Shown: positions 8,923 through 19,421 of the stretch, one piece after another
Layout: each line of letters opens with the position of its first letter
How positions within the stretch are numbered: position 1 is the first letter of the stretch
Origin: Actinomadura rayongensis
GTDB taxonomy: Bacteria; Actinomycetota; Actinomycetes; Streptosporangiales; Streptosporangiaceae
Reading direction: 5' to 3'
Length of the DNA: 64,000 bases
Assembly (NCBI RefSeq): GCF_009831215.1
Contig: NZ_WUTW01000002.1
Span: forward strand, 558,001 to 622,000
Translations under genes and position numbers: made by a program
Notes under the pieces: model-generated
Seen by the model: the letters and a program-made list of their open reading frames with translations, nothing else
Databases searched by the model: none
Told to the model about the DNA's origin: nothing

Positions 8923-8953
8923 GAAAGGCCCGCACCGGGGGTGCGGGCCTTTC
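8923..8953. terminator. bidirectional intrinsic terminator between PEBP gene and clpC
   Basis: A perfect 13-bp inverted repeat (GAAAGGCCCGCAC at 8923-8935 with GTGCGGGCCTTTC at 8941-8953) encloses a 5-base loop. The arms begin with A-rich and end with T-rich bases on both strands, so it can terminate transcription from either side. It lies 64 bases after the PEBP stop and 13 bases after the clpC stop. Confidence 0.85.
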
Positions 8954-8965
8954 TCGTGTCGGGGG

Positions 8966-11479
<2,514 letters not shown>

Positions 11480-11647
11480 CTCGTCGCTCCTCACAGAGCG
11501 GTTGGTCGAGTCCGGTACGTCCGGATTCGTCCTTCCGCATGCTAGCCCGCCCCGAGGATGCCGCCCGGTGCCTTCCCACCAGGAGACGTTCCCCAGCTGA
11601 GCGCTGTTCAGTCCCATCCAACTACCGCTGCGGTGCGCGATGTTCCC

Positions 11648-11667
11648 GCTACGCCGCAAGCGAACGG
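11648..11667 (-). promoter_or_regulatory. ClgR-like operator, proximal copy upstream of clpC
   Basis: Read on the minus strand this site is GTTCGC-TTGCG-GCG followed by TAGC. It matches the GTTCGC-N5-GCG motif described for the protease regulator ClgR in Streptomyces. It lies about 170 bases upstream of the clpC start. A 20-bp copy differing in one base lies 108 bases further upstream. Confidence 0.6.
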
Positions 11668-11755
11668 GCTATATCACCCGCGGTCCGCGACGCGTCCCGA
11701 GCAAAGCTGAATGGATCCTGTGTACCGCACTGTGAGGACCGCAACCCACCGAACG

Positions 11756-11775
11756 CTACGCCACAAGCGAACGGC
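11756..11775 (-). promoter_or_regulatory. ClgR-like operator, distal copy upstream of clpC
   Basis: Read on the minus strand this is GTTCGC-TTGTG-GCG-TAGC, identical to the proximal copy except for one base in the spacer. It lies between the lsr2 stop and clpC, overlapping the base of a small hairpin downstream of lsr2. The two sites together suggest a clpC promoter activated by ClgR. The assignment rests on motif match only. Confidence 0.55.
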
Positions 11776-11801
11776 CCGCCCCGGAGCACGAGACGGGCCG
11801 C
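11773..11801 (-). terminator. possible weak terminator after lsr2
   Basis: A 7-bp GC inverted repeat (CGGCCCG at 11773-11779 with CGGGCCG at 11795-11801) encloses a 15-base loop and starts 18 bases after the lsr2 stop. There is no U-tract, so termination may be partial and some readthrough toward clpC is possible. Confidence 0.35.
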
Positions 11802-11818
11802 CGGCCCGGACGCGAGGG

Positions 11819-12139
11819 TCAGTGGGCCGCTTCGTACTTCTCGATCACATTCTGCGGGATCCGGCCCCGCTCATTGACCTTGATGCCGTGGGCCTTGGCC
11901 CAGGCGCGGATCTCCGCGCTGCGCTCGCGGTTGGAGCCGGTGCGCGGACGGCGGCGGCGGGCGGTGCCGGCCTTGCGCGACTTCTCCACGAACGGCTGCA
12001 GGGAATCCCGCAGCTTCTTTGCGTTGGCGCTGCTGAGGTCGATCTCGTAGGAGGCGCCGTCGATCGAGAACGCTACGGTCTCGTCCGCCTCGCCGCCGTC
12101 GAGGTCGTCGACGAGAAGCACCTGGACCTTCTGTGCCAT
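11819..12139 (-). CDS. lsr2: Lsr2 nucleoid-associated protein (xenogeneic silencer)
   Basis: This is a 106-aa protein from ATG 12139, with AAAGGT eight bases upstream. The N-terminal half (MAQKVQVLLVDDLDGGEADE, then TVAFSIDG) is the Lsr2 oligomerisation domain. The C-terminal half ends in an AT-hook-like RGR at 91-93 within NERGRIPQNVIEKY, the minor-groove-binding motif. Lsr2 coats AT-rich, often foreign, DNA and represses it. Relevant local candidates are the AT-richer stretches around the RHS toxin genes (27.2-28.5 kb) and upstream of the LamG gene (38.6-38.9 kb). The gene order lsr2-clpC downstream of lysS is a common actinobacterial arrangement, here interrupted by several genes. Confidence 0.97.
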   Translation of the reverse strand: MAQKVQVLLVDDLDGGEADETVAFSIDGASYEIDLSSANAKKLRDSLQPFVEKSRKAGTARRRRPRTGSNRERSAEIRAWAKAHGIKVNERGRIPQNVIEKYEAAH

Positions 12140-12151
12140 GAGGACAGACCT

Positions 12152-12186
12152 TTCGGTTCGAGCAAACTTCATTCGGTTGAACGAAC
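12152..12186 (-). repeat. imperfect direct repeat in lsr2 upstream region
   Basis: TTCGGTTCGAGCAAAC (12152-12167) and TTCGGTTGAACGAAC (12172-12186) are imperfect direct repeats with a 20-base period, about two helical turns. They lie 12-47 bases upstream of the lsr2 ATG. The position suits an operator or the transcription start region, but no known factor can be named. Confidence 0.4.
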
Positions 12187-13047
12187 ATATACCGCGAGCC
12201 TTGCCGATGACAATTCAGCGCGCGCGTCGGAAGTCATCTTGCCCGCGGTAACGCATCGTAATCGCCGGAGCCGGAATCTCGTGGACCGCCGTTACCGTGG
12301 CGCGCCGCCGCGCGGACGGGCCCGGGCGGCGGGAATTGTCCCGGCCCGGCACGGCCGCCATATGGCCGTGACGGCCGTCACCTCGGCCCCCTCACCAGGG
12401 GATCCGCCCCCGTATTGGACCGGGCTTCCAAGGGGGCGGCGGCATTCCCGGCCGCGTCCGGGCGCCCATGCGGCGTCCCAAAAGGCAGGACACGGAGCGT
12501 TAACCGACCCCTCGGGACGGGCCGCCGACGCCCTCGATTAAGCCCGGCGTATCGGGACTAAGCGCGCCATCGGCCGACGAATGCGGCCCCCGGACCGCGG
12601 CCCGGGCAGGGCGCACGGACCCGCGACCGGGCCATGTCAACGAATAACGAGACCGGCCGGACGGGCGGAAACCGCTTGCAGAGAAGGGAGCACCGCTCCT
12701 TTTAGCGCCAGTTAAGTCGCCAATGCCGCGCTTGTCCGGAGGCGGGTTCCCGGACGGCGCCAGCGAACAAGATACGGCACCGGCGCGTCCCCCCGGGGCT
12801 TCTCCGGCGCCCTTCGGAAGGCGCGCACAAGGACGCCGACGGGGGCTCATCTCGCACAACGGCCAATTCGACATGGCCGGGTGGTCAGGTCGATCTTGCT
12901 CATGCGTACGGCGTGTCGCACGGTGAGAGGGGGTCGGCGCCCCCGACGCGGCGCTTGACTTTCATCTCGCGTATTGGCCAGGCCGTTACGGGGAACCGGC
13001 GCGGCGGCCGATCCGGAGGACACCGGATACGGCCGCCCGATACGCCG
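12187..13047. other. gene-free interval of about 860 bp
   Basis: No reading frame here has convincing codon use or family similarity. The stretch holds short GC palindromes, notably a perfect 14-bp one (GTGACGGCCGTCAC, 12368-12381), and a weak GGAG-CACCG-CTCC-TTTT hairpin near 12688-12704. It separates the lsr2-clpC pair from the RDD genes and may be decayed coding DNA or contain the distal lsr2 regulatory region. Confidence 0.5.
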
Positions 13048-13581
13048 CTATTCGGGGGAGCCGGGGGCGGCGGGCCGCGTCCGGACGACGTCCGTGCCCG
13101 CGATTCGGTCGTGCAGCGCCCGGCGCGCCCCGTCGGGGACCTCGCGCCGCGCCCCCTCGTAAATGAAGGCGCCGTTCACGACCCAGAAGAAGCCCGCCAG
13201 AAGGCCGAGGACGGGCACGGGACGCACCGCGATCGGCAGGTTGTACGTCGCCGCCCGCAGGAGGGCCCGTCCGGCCCCCAGGCGCTCCGCACCGTCCGCG
13301 GGGACGACCTCGATGCCCGCGACCCGCTTGCCGGGCGTGCGGCCCCACAGGGCGATCTGGGGCGCCTCGTACGCCAGCAGGAGCAGGGCGACAAGTGGCG
13401 GCGCGACCACGTCCAGCCGCGATCTCGGGACCGTCTGGAGCAGGACGGCGACCACGGGCAGCCCGACGATCAGCGTGTCCACGATCCGGGCCAGGAGCCG
13501 CTGCCCGGGATCGGCGAGGTCCGTGCGGTGCGGGACGTGCGGCTCCTCGGGGGCAAGTTCCCCCGCCGGCTCGGCCGTCAC
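13048..13581 (-). CDS. RDD-family membrane protein (short form)
   Basis: This is a 177-aa protein from GTG 13581, which begins two bases after the stop of the upstream RDD gene and uses GAGGG in that gene's last codons as ribosome site. It has the RDD features: an Arg in the first helix region (GQRLLARIVDTLIVGLPVV) and WGRTPGKRVAGIEVV, followed by two more hydrophobic helices and the closing HDRIAGT motif. RDD proteins are small polytopic membrane proteins; some act in ion transport, but most are uncharacterised. It is presumably a partner or duplicate of the adjacent RDD gene. Confidence 0.85.
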   Translation of the reverse strand: MTAEPAGELAPEEPHVPHRTDLADPGQRLLARIVDTLIVGLPVVAVLLQTVPRSRLDVVAPPLVALLLLAYEAPQIALWGRTPGKRVAGIEVVPADGAERLGAGRALLRAATYNLPIAVRPVPVLGLLAGFFWVVNGAFIYEGARREVPDGARRALHDRIAGTDVVRTRPAAPGSPE

Positions 13582-13583
13582 CC

Positions 13584-14345
13584 TCAGCCCTCGTAGTACT
13601 CGCGCTCGTCCACGACGAGCGTCCCGGCGAGCCGGTCGTGGACGGACTGGCGGAAAGGTACGTCCCAGATGGCCCACAGGTAAGCCATAACAGTCCCCGC
13701 GACAACGAGCGCGACGCCGTAGAACGCGTAGTCCCACACCTTGACGGCGAGGATCAGGAAGAAGAAGAACCCGAGCTGGTAGCCCACCTGGTGGACGGCC
13801 GGGCGCAGGATCGCCTGCGCCGTCGTCAGCCGCGTGCCCGCCGGGTCCTGCCGGACGATGCCGAGCTTCAGGAGCCGCTTGCCGAGCGTCCGGCCCGACA
13901 TCGTGAGCTGGACGGCCTCGTACGCGAACGGCAGCACCGCGAGCACGGCGAACAGCGTGATGATGATCGGCCAGTTCCACACGGCGCCGTCGGTGGACGC
14001 CTTCTTCCCGCTGGTGTCCAGCCCGAAGATGCCGATGGTGAACGGCAGGATCAGCGCGAACCCGAAGACGGCGACGAGCAGGTTGTCGGCCAGCCGGGCG
14101 GCGGCGCGGCGCGGGATCGAGGCGAGCTGGACGTCCCCGCCGCCCGCCGGTTCCTCGTAGCCCGACTCGTAGCCGGACTCGTAGGCGCTGTAGTCGTCCG
14201 TCCCCCACTGCTGGGTGGCCGCCTCGCGCGGCGCCGGAGGCTGCTGCTGGTAGGGCGCGGGCTCGTGATAGGGCGGCGGCGGACCCCAGGAGGCGCCGCC
14301 CTGCTGCGGCCCCTGCTGACCGCCGCCGGGGGAATATTCGCTCAT
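13584..14345 (-). CDS. RDD-family membrane protein with Pro/Gln/Tyr-rich N-terminus
   Basis: This is a 253-aa protein from ATG 14345. The first 75 residues are disordered and rich in Gly, Gln, Pro and Tyr, including a repeated ESGYESGYEE. The RDD domain follows: IPRRAAARLADNLLVAVFGF, SGRTLGKRLLKLGIV and the closing HDRLAGTLVV, with about four membrane helices. The disordered N-terminus resembles those of actinobacterial envelope proteins that interact with other membrane factors. It ends two bases before the start of a shorter RDD paralogue, so the two are almost certainly co-translated. The upstream GNAT gene ends four bases away from its start, giving a three-gene minus-strand unit. Confidence 0.88.
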   Translation of the reverse strand: MSEYSPGGGQQGPQQGGASWGPPPPYHEPAPYQQQPPAPREAATQQWGTDDYSAYESGYESGYEEPAGGGDVQLASIPRRAAARLADNLLVAVFGFALILPFTIGIFGLDTSGKKASTDGAVWNWPIIITLFAVLAVLPFAYEAVQLTMSGRTLGKRLLKLGIVRQDPAGTRLTTAQAILRPAVHQVGYQLGFFFFLILAVKVWDYAFYGVALVVAGTVMAYLWAIWDVPFRQSVHDRLAGTLVVDEREYYEG

Positions 14346-14348
14346 CGG

Positions 14349-14861
14349 TCAATCCTCCAGCCGAAGCAACATCCGGGTGTTCCCCAACGTATTGGGCTTC
14401 ACCCGGTCCAGGTCGAGGAATTCGGCGACGCCCTCGTCGTACGAACGGAGGAGCTCCTCGTACACCTCTGGAGCGACGGGCGTGCCCAGGATCGGCCGGA
14501 AGCCGTGCCGTGCGAAGAACTCCACCTCGAAGGTAAGGCAGAACACGCGCCGCACGCCGAGGTCGCGCGCGGTGTCGAGCAGACGGGACACGATGCGGTG
14601 CCCGATGCCGCGTCCGTTGTGGCCCGGACGGACGGCCACCGACCGCACCTCCGCCAGGTCCTCCCACATCACGTGCAGGGCGCCGCAGCCGATGATCTCG
14701 CCGCTCTGCAGGTCCTCGGCGACCCAGAACTCCTGGACGTCCTCGTACAGGGTCACGGTCGACTTGCGGAGCAGGCGCCGTCCCGGCCCCGTGAACAGGT
14801 CGACGAGCCTGCGGACGTGCTGGACATCGGCGGTGCGCGCACGCCTGATCACGACTTCCAC
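14349..14861 (-). CDS. amino-acid N-acetyltransferase (ArgA-like GNAT)
   Basis: This is a protein of about 170 aa; the start is GTG 14861 or GTG 14852. It closely follows, from memory, the mycobacterial stand-alone N-acetylglutamate synthase: VTLYEDVQEFWVAED, GCGALHVMWEDLAEVRSVAV (the acetyl-CoA-binding strand), RPGHNGRGIGHRIV (the pyrophosphate loop) and FFARHGF. The tail SYDEGVAEFLDLDRVKPNTL is diagnostic of that group. It would make N-acetylglutamate from acetyl-CoA and glutamate or glutamine, the first step of arginine synthesis. The two RDD genes follow directly downstream. The Arg genes themselves are not in the window. Confidence 0.88.
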   Translation of the reverse strand: MEVVIRRARTADVQHVRRLVDLFTGPGRRLLRKSTVTLYEDVQEFWVAEDLQSGEIIGCGALHVMWEDLAEVRSVAVRPGHNGRGIGHRIVSRLLDTARDLGVRRVFCLTFEVEFFARHGFRPILGTPVAPEVYEELLRSYDEGVAEFLDLDRVKPNTLGNTRMLLRLED

Positions 14862-15099
14862 AAGCAGGCGAGAGTAGCGAACCGGCGCCCCGCCGCGACC
14901 CGCCGACCGGCGATTTTCCCCGAAGCCGTTGGCACCGGGGGCCGACTCCGTTAGTCTCCTGCGCTGACATCGGCCCGCGCGGCGCGCGCGGCCGAACCCG
15001 CCGAACTCCGCGACCGGGCCTCTTCCCGGTGGCGGGCCGGTACGGACCGCCGGGAGAGCGCGACCGGCCCCGGCGGGCGGTCGAGCAGAGGAGCACCCC
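14862..15099 (+). other. GC-rich intergenic region and leader of the NlpC/P60 gene
   Basis: These 238 bases separate the divergent ArgA-like gene and the NlpC/P60 gene. They contain small hairpins, for example CCGGG-CCTCTT-CCCGG near 15013-15029, and end in GAGGAGCACCCC before the GTG. In actinobacteria c-di-AMP (ydaO) riboswitches often precede such hydrolases, but I cannot match the ydaO conserved core here. Confidence 0.35.
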
Positions 15100-16068
15100 G
15101 TGGAGCCGTTCCGTTCGTTCCGCCGTTCCCGTCGGCTGCGCGCGCTCGTCCTGACCGGCGCGGTGGTCGGCGCGGCGGCGCTCGCCCCGCCCGCGCACGC
15201 GTCGCCGGACCCGTCCGCCAAGGAGCTGAAGACGCAGGCGTACAAGCTCGCCGACCAGCTCGAACGCCTCACCGAGCAGTACAACGGCCTCAAGGTGAAG
15301 CTGCAGCAGTCGCAGCAGGCCGCGCGGGTCGCCAAGGCGAACGCCGGACGGCAGCAGAAGGCGCTGGAGGGCCTGCGCTCCCGGTTCGCGGGGCTGGCCG
15401 CCGACGCGTACATGCACGACGGGGACGACCCGACGGCCGCGTTCGTCGCGTCCCAGGACCCGCAGACGGTGCTGGACCAGACGGCCGCGCTCAACTACTT
15501 CGCCACCCAGAACGGGACGCGCGTCCTGGAGCTGATGCAGGCGATGCAGGGGGCGGAGCGGGCGCGCAAGGCCGCCGAGGACCGCGCCGCGCAGGTCGCG
15601 CAGCTCCGCGCGCAGCTCGCCGACCAGCGCAAGAAGATCACCGCGCTGTACGAGAAGGTGCGGAACAAGGTCGTCAAGCAGGACCCGAGCCAGCTGGCGA
15701 AGCTGCCGGTGTTCGGCGAGAGTCGGGCGGCGCAGGCGCTGCGGATCGCGATGAGCAAGATCGGCAGCCCGTACGTGTGGGGCGCGGCGGGGCCGTCGAC
15801 GTTCGACTGCTCCGGACTGGTGATGTGGGCGTACCACCAGGTCGGGATCAACCTGCCGCATTACACGGGCAGCCAGTTCACGGCGGGCGTGCACGTGTCG
15901 CAGAGCCAGCTTCGGCCCGGGGACCTCGTGTTCTTCTACTCCGACCTGCACCACGTGGGGCTGTACGTGGGCGGCGGGAAGATGCTGCACGCGCCGCACA
16001 CGGGGGACGTGGTGAAGATCGCGTCGATGGCCGGGCGTCCGTTCGCCGGAGCGGTGCGGGTGGCCTGA
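15100..16068 (+). CDS. secreted NlpC/P60 cell-wall endopeptidase
   Basis: This is a 322-aa protein from GTG 15100 with GAGGAG nine bases upstream. It has a signal peptide (Arg-rich start, hydrophobic core to residue 30, cleavage near AHA-S at 34-35). A coiled-coil stretch (about 38-195, Lys/Gln/Ala heptads) is followed by an NlpC/P60 domain (about 205-322). The catalytic Cys237 lies in TFDCSGL and His285 in LHHVGLYVG, with His297 or His300 as third residue. The enzyme should cut gamma-D-Glu-diaminopimelate bonds in peptidoglycan outside the cell. The domain order resembles RipA/RipB-type and Streptomyces SwlA-type hydrolases, in which the coiled coil restrains activity. Confidence 0.95.
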   Translation: MEPFRSFRRSRRLRALVLTGAVVGAAALAPPAHASPDPSAKELKTQAYKLADQLERLTEQYNGLKVKLQQSQQAARVAKANAGRQQKALEGLRSRFAGLAADAYMHDGDDPTAAFVASQDPQTVLDQTAALNYFATQNGTRVLELMQAMQGAERARKAAEDRAAQVAQLRAQLADQRKKITALYEKVRNKVVKQDPSQLAKLPVFGESRAAQALRIAMSKIGSPYVWGAAGPSTFDCSGLVMWAYHQVGINLPHYTGSQFTAGVHVSQSQLRPGDLVFFYSDLHHVGLYVGGGKMLHAPHTGDVVKIASMAGRPFAGAVRVA

Positions 16069-16292
16069 GCGTCCGAAACCCCGACCACATCCGGACTAGT
16101 CCCCCAACCAGGGATAGACTGGACGCGCTTGGGAAAATGGCGCACATGCGGACATTTACGGCACAGGACGCGCACGCCCGTCCGGCGAGGCTGGAACAAC
16201 GTCCGCGGCGGCGCCGCCGGCGGGGACACACCCACCGGGACGCCGGCGCCGCCGCACGGGGTCGGACGGAGTTCGCCGCTCGTCGATCCGGA

Positions 16293-16523
16293 CTAGATGA
16301 GCTGCCGACGGGCCGCCCACACCACGGCCTCGATCGGGGTATTGACCTCGAGCCGGTCGCAGATGGTCCGCAGCCTGCGGCGCAGGGTGCGGGCGCTCAG
16401 CTCGAGTTTGCGTGCCGCCACATCCGCCGTGACACCGCTGGCGATCTGCGCGAGGAGCCGCAGTTCCTCCTCGTTGAGTCGCAGATCTTCGGTGCCACGA
16501 CGTGTGAGTGTGGCCTGTTCCAC
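16293..16523 (-). CDS. small LuxR/FixJ-type helix-turn-helix protein
   Basis: This is a 76-aa protein from GTG 16523, preceded by GGGAGGACGGA; an upstream in-frame ATG at 16577 is less well placed. It is almost only a DNA-binding domain: LNEEELRLLAQIASGVTADV, then AARKLELSARTLRRRLRTIC, a four-helix LuxR-like fold. No receiver or ligand domain is present. Short stand-alone proteins of this kind are widely conserved in streptomycetes and their relatives; targets are not known to me. It converges with the NlpC/P60 gene. About 220 bases between them hold GC-rich repeats but no gene. Confidence 0.8.
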   Translation of the reverse strand: MEQATLTRRGTEDLRLNEEELRLLAQIASGVTADVAARKLELSARTLRRRLRTICDRLEVNTPIEAVVWAARRQLI

Positions 16524-17031
16524 TCCGTCCTCCCTCGTCCGTGGTGATGACCGCGGGGATGCAGCCGCCCGCTGCACAGGTACGGGTGAGCGTCGATCTG
16601 TACGCGCTTCGGGTTGCCGGGTCCGGAGCCTTCCGGACTTAGATCATCGGGTTCCTTCAACTGTCAGGCGTGCTTGGCCGGAGGTGGCCGATGGGTGGTT
16701 TGCGGGGCATCATCCCGGAACTCCGGGCGACGATTCAGACGTTGTCCGGGGGTCGGGACGGGGCTCTGATCTCCAGCCATCGCAGCCCTCCCCTTCCCTC
16801 CGGAACCGCCCGTCCGCCCCGGGCGCCTTCGCACGGACGCGGACGAAGATCGTGAATCGTTTCAAGCTACGCTTCGGCTCGGAACGCTAGGCGGCCGGAT
16901 CCGGCCCGTCAAGCGCCGATTCCGTACTATCTGTGCTCGTATGGAGACCAGGGGTAGCCGGGGCGCCGAGGGTTGGCCGCGAAAATCCCTCTGACCAGCG
17001 GGAACAGTTCCGGCACCCCACGAGGAGAGAC
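16524..17031. other. intergenic region upstream of LacI-family gene
   Basis: These 508 bases lie between the divergent HTH gene and the LacI gene. No coding frame is convincing. A LacI-type palindrome at 16853-16864 and a TACTAT -10-like hexamer near 16926 mark the probable lacI promoter region. Confidence 0.45.
16853..16864 (+). promoter_or_regulatory. candidate LacI-family operator
   Basis: TGAATCGTTTCA is one base from the perfect palindrome TGAAACGTTTCA with the central CG that LacI/GalR-family repressors prefer. It lies 168 bases upstream of the LacI-family start, suggesting autoregulation of the regulator and the P450 gene behind it. Confidence 0.5.
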
Positions 17032-18045
17032 GTGTCGCAGCCGAGTATTCGCGAGGTCGCCCGACGCGCCGGAGTCTCGGTTGGGACCGTTTCGAATGTC
17101 CTAAACCGGCCAAACATCGTGGCCGAAGCCACCCGTGACCGCGTGCTCGCGGCGATCGAGGAGCTCGGGTTCGTCCGGAACGAGTCCGCGCGACGGCTCC
17201 GGCAGCACCCCGACGAGCCGCGTCCGGCCGCCCGCGCCCGCGCGTTCGGGGTCGTCGTGGAGGACCTCACCAACCCGTACGCGTCGGACGTCGCGCGCGG
17301 CGCCGAACTCGCGTTCGAGGAGGCCGGGTACGAGACGCTGTGGCTGTCCACCGACCACTCCGCCGACCGCGAGCGGCGCGCCCTGGAGCTGCTCGCCGAG
17401 CAGCGCGCGACGGGCGCGCTCGTCAGCTCGGTCGAGGACGGCCCGGACCGAATCGGACGGTGGCGCGAGACCGGAATGTGCGTCGTCCTCCTGGACCGGG
17501 CCGGGCCGGACTTCTGCTCCGCCCAGGTCGACCACGTGGCCGGCGGCGACATCGCGGCGGCGCACCTGCTGTCGCTCGGCCGGGACCGGATGGTGTTCGT
17601 CACCGGCGTGCCCGAGCCGCAGCCCGTCGCCGAACGCGGCGAGGGGGCCGCGCGGACGCTCGTCAAGGCGGGCGGCGGCGACCTGGCCGTCCTCACCCAG
17701 GACGGGCTGACGCCGAGCGCGGGCCGGGCGGCGGCGCACCGGCTGCTGGCCCTGTCCCCGCGTCCGACCGGCGTGTTCTGCGCCAACGACCTGCTCGCGA
17801 TCGGCGTGGTCAACGAGCTGATCCACCTCGGCGTGCGGGTGCCCGAGGACGTCGCGGTGATCGGCTACGACGACATCGAGCTGGCCGGGAGCGCCGCCGT
17901 GCCGCTGACGACGATCCGGCAGCCGCGCCGCGAGCTGGGCTGGGAGGCGGCGGAGCTGGCGATGGCCGAGGTGGCCGAGGGGTCGTCGCACGAGCACCGC
18001 CAGGTCGTGCTGCGGCCCGAGTTGGTCGTCCGCGAGTCCGCCTGA
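17032..18045 (+). CDS. LacI-family transcriptional regulator
   Basis: This is a 337-aa protein from GTG 17032, with GAGGAGAGAC upstream. The N-terminal HTH and hinge helix are textbook LacI: SIREVARRAGVSVGTVSNVL (residues 4-23), then EELGFVRNESARRLR. The periplasmic-binding-like core has FGVVVEDLTNPYASDVARGA and ends with AVIGYDDIELAGSAAVPLTT, where the Asp-Asp pair helps bind sugar. It should repress a sugar- or glycoside-responsive gene set, probably including itself. The P450 gene starts 38 bases downstream on the same strand and is the most likely co-regulated gene; no sugar transporter or glycosidase lies nearby. Confidence 0.93.
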   Translation: MSQPSIREVARRAGVSVGTVSNVLNRPNIVAEATRDRVLAAIEELGFVRNESARRLRQHPDEPRPAARARAFGVVVEDLTNPYASDVARGAELAFEEAGYETLWLSTDHSADRERRALELLAEQRATGALVSSVEDGPDRIGRWRETGMCVVLLDRAGPDFCSAQVDHVAGGDIAAAHLLSLGRDRMVFVTGVPEPQPVAERGEGAARTLVKAGGGDLAVLTQDGLTPSAGRAAAHRLLALSPRPTGVFCANDLLAIGVVNELIHLGVRVPEDVAVIGYDDIELAGSAAVPLTTIRQPRRELGWEAAELAMAEVAEGSSHEHRQVVLRPELVVRESA

Positions 18046-18083
18046 CTGTTGACAAGCCGTCCAACGGAGGTGACGGTGTCCGT

Positions 18084-19283
18084 ATGGGACAGGCCATCGT
18101 GGACGCCGCCGCCGTACTCGGCTTCGATCCGTTCGATCCGACGTTCCGGGCCGACCCGTACCGGGGTTATCCACAGCCCGGGCAACTCGTCCAGACCGAC
18201 GCCGGGCTCTGGGTCACGTCCTCCTACGCCCTCTGCGAGCACGCGCTGCGCGACCCGTCGTTCGGGCACGGCCTCGGCGACGAGGGCGAGACGTGGCGGC
18301 AGGGGCCGCGCCAGCGCTCGTTCCTCACGATGGACCCGCCCGACCACACGCGGCTGCGCCGGCTCGTCAGCAAGGCGTTCACGCCGCGTCTGGTGGAGCG
18401 GCTGCGGCCCCGCGTCACCGCGCTGGTGGACGAGCTGCTCGACGCGGCGGCCGGCTCCCGCACCGACCTGATCTCCGCGCTCGCCTACCCGCTGCCCGTC
18501 ATCGTGATCAGCGAGCTGCTCGGCGTCCCCGCCGCCGACCGGGACCGGTTCAAGGACTGGTCGGAGGCGCTCGCGCGCGGCCTGGACCCCGACTTCCTGC
18601 TGCCCGATGCGGAGATCGTCCGGCGCGAGGCGGCGCGGAGGGAGTTCAACGCCTACTTCCGGGCGCTGGCGGCCGAGCGACGGGCGGCGCCCCGCGACGA
18701 CCTGCTGAGCGCGCTCGTCGCGGTCTCCGACGACGGGGACGCGCTCACCGAGGCCGAACTGCTCGCGACGTGCGTCCTGCTGCTGGTCGCGGGGCACGAG
18801 ACGACCGTCAACCTGATCGGCAACGGCGCCCTGGCGCTGCTCCGGAACCCGGAACAGCTCGCCCTCTTCCGCTCGCACCCGGACGCCGTCCCGGCGGCCG
18901 TCGAGGAGCTGCTGCGCTACGACCCGCCGGTGCAGTTCACGCTGCGGACGGCCGTCGTGGACACCGAGCTGGGCGGGACGCCGCTGGCGAAGGGCTCGTT
19001 CGTCCTGCTGCTGAACGGGATGGCGAACCGCGACCCGTCCGTCTTCACCGAGCCGGACCGCCTGGACGTGACGCGGTACGCGGGCGGTTCGGCGGCACGA
19101 CACCTGTCGTTCGGCCAGGGCATCCACTACTGCCTGGGGGCGCCGCTGGCGCGGTTGGAGGGACAGGTCGCGCTGAGCAAGCTCTTTGCACGGAACGTGA
19201 CAATGGCGGCCGAGCCGGTGACGTACCGGCACAATCTCGTCCTACGCGGCCTGGAGTCCCTCCACGTGGACCTCTCCACCTGA
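18084..19283 (+). CDS. cytochrome P450
   Basis: This is a 399-aa soluble bacterial P450. It has the I-helix AGHETT (236-241), the K-helix ExxR (Glu275, Arg278) and the haem loop SFGQGIHYCLGAPLAR with Cys350 as thiolate ligand. The N-terminal DPPDHTRLRRLVSKAFTPR motif (84-102) is typical of CYP105/107-like actinomycete enzymes. It would oxidise a small molecule using electrons from ferredoxin; no ferredoxin gene is adjacent. ATG 18084 is the only sensible start, with GGAGG 13 bases upstream. It follows the LacI gene, and no biosynthetic cluster is visible, so it may be catabolic or an orphan enzyme. Confidence 0.95.
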   Translation: MGQAIVDAAAVLGFDPFDPTFRADPYRGYPQPGQLVQTDAGLWVTSSYALCEHALRDPSFGHGLGDEGETWRQGPRQRSFLTMDPPDHTRLRRLVSKAFTPRLVERLRPRVTALVDELLDAAAGSRTDLISALAYPLPVIVISELLGVPAADRDRFKDWSEALARGLDPDFLLPDAEIVRREAARREFNAYFRALAAERRAAPRDDLLSALVAVSDDGDALTEAELLATCVLLLVAGHETTVNLIGNGALALLRNPEQLALFRSHPDAVPAAVEELLRYDPPVQFTLRTAVVDTELGGTPLAKGSFVLLLNGMANRDPSVFTEPDRLDVTRYAGGSAARHLSFGQGIHYCLGAPLARLEGQVALSKLFARNVTMAAEPVTYRHNLVLRGLESLHVDLST

Positions 19284-19421
19284 CAGCTTGCGCTGCGCAT
19301 GCGGCGTGGGACGCGAAACGCGCGCAGGGCAGGCGACGGTTGACCACCGCTTCGCGGATGCCTGGGAGCGTTACGCGCGGCCTGAACTACGCGCCGGCTC
19401 ACGCTGCGCGCAGCGCGCTTC

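Noticed and set aside
14862..15099. A c-di-AMP (ydaO/yuaA) riboswitch before the NlpC/P60 gene
   Set aside because: Such switches often precede these hydrolases in actinobacteria, but the conserved blocks (a GGGGGA-CCA type loop, TTGGGGTGAA, and the closing CCGACAGCTAACC) are not present. Only small unspecific hairpins are seen.
13048..15999. A 983-codon minus-strand frame that appears to join the NlpC region to the RDD gene
   Set aside because: Only the last 177 residues (the RDD protein) are real. The rest is shadow of the ArgA-like, RDD and NlpC genes in other frames.
17032..19283. A secondary-metabolite biosynthetic cluster around the P450
   Set aside because: No polyketide, peptide, terpene or tailoring genes adjoin it. 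Its neighbours are a LacI regulator and housekeeping lysS.
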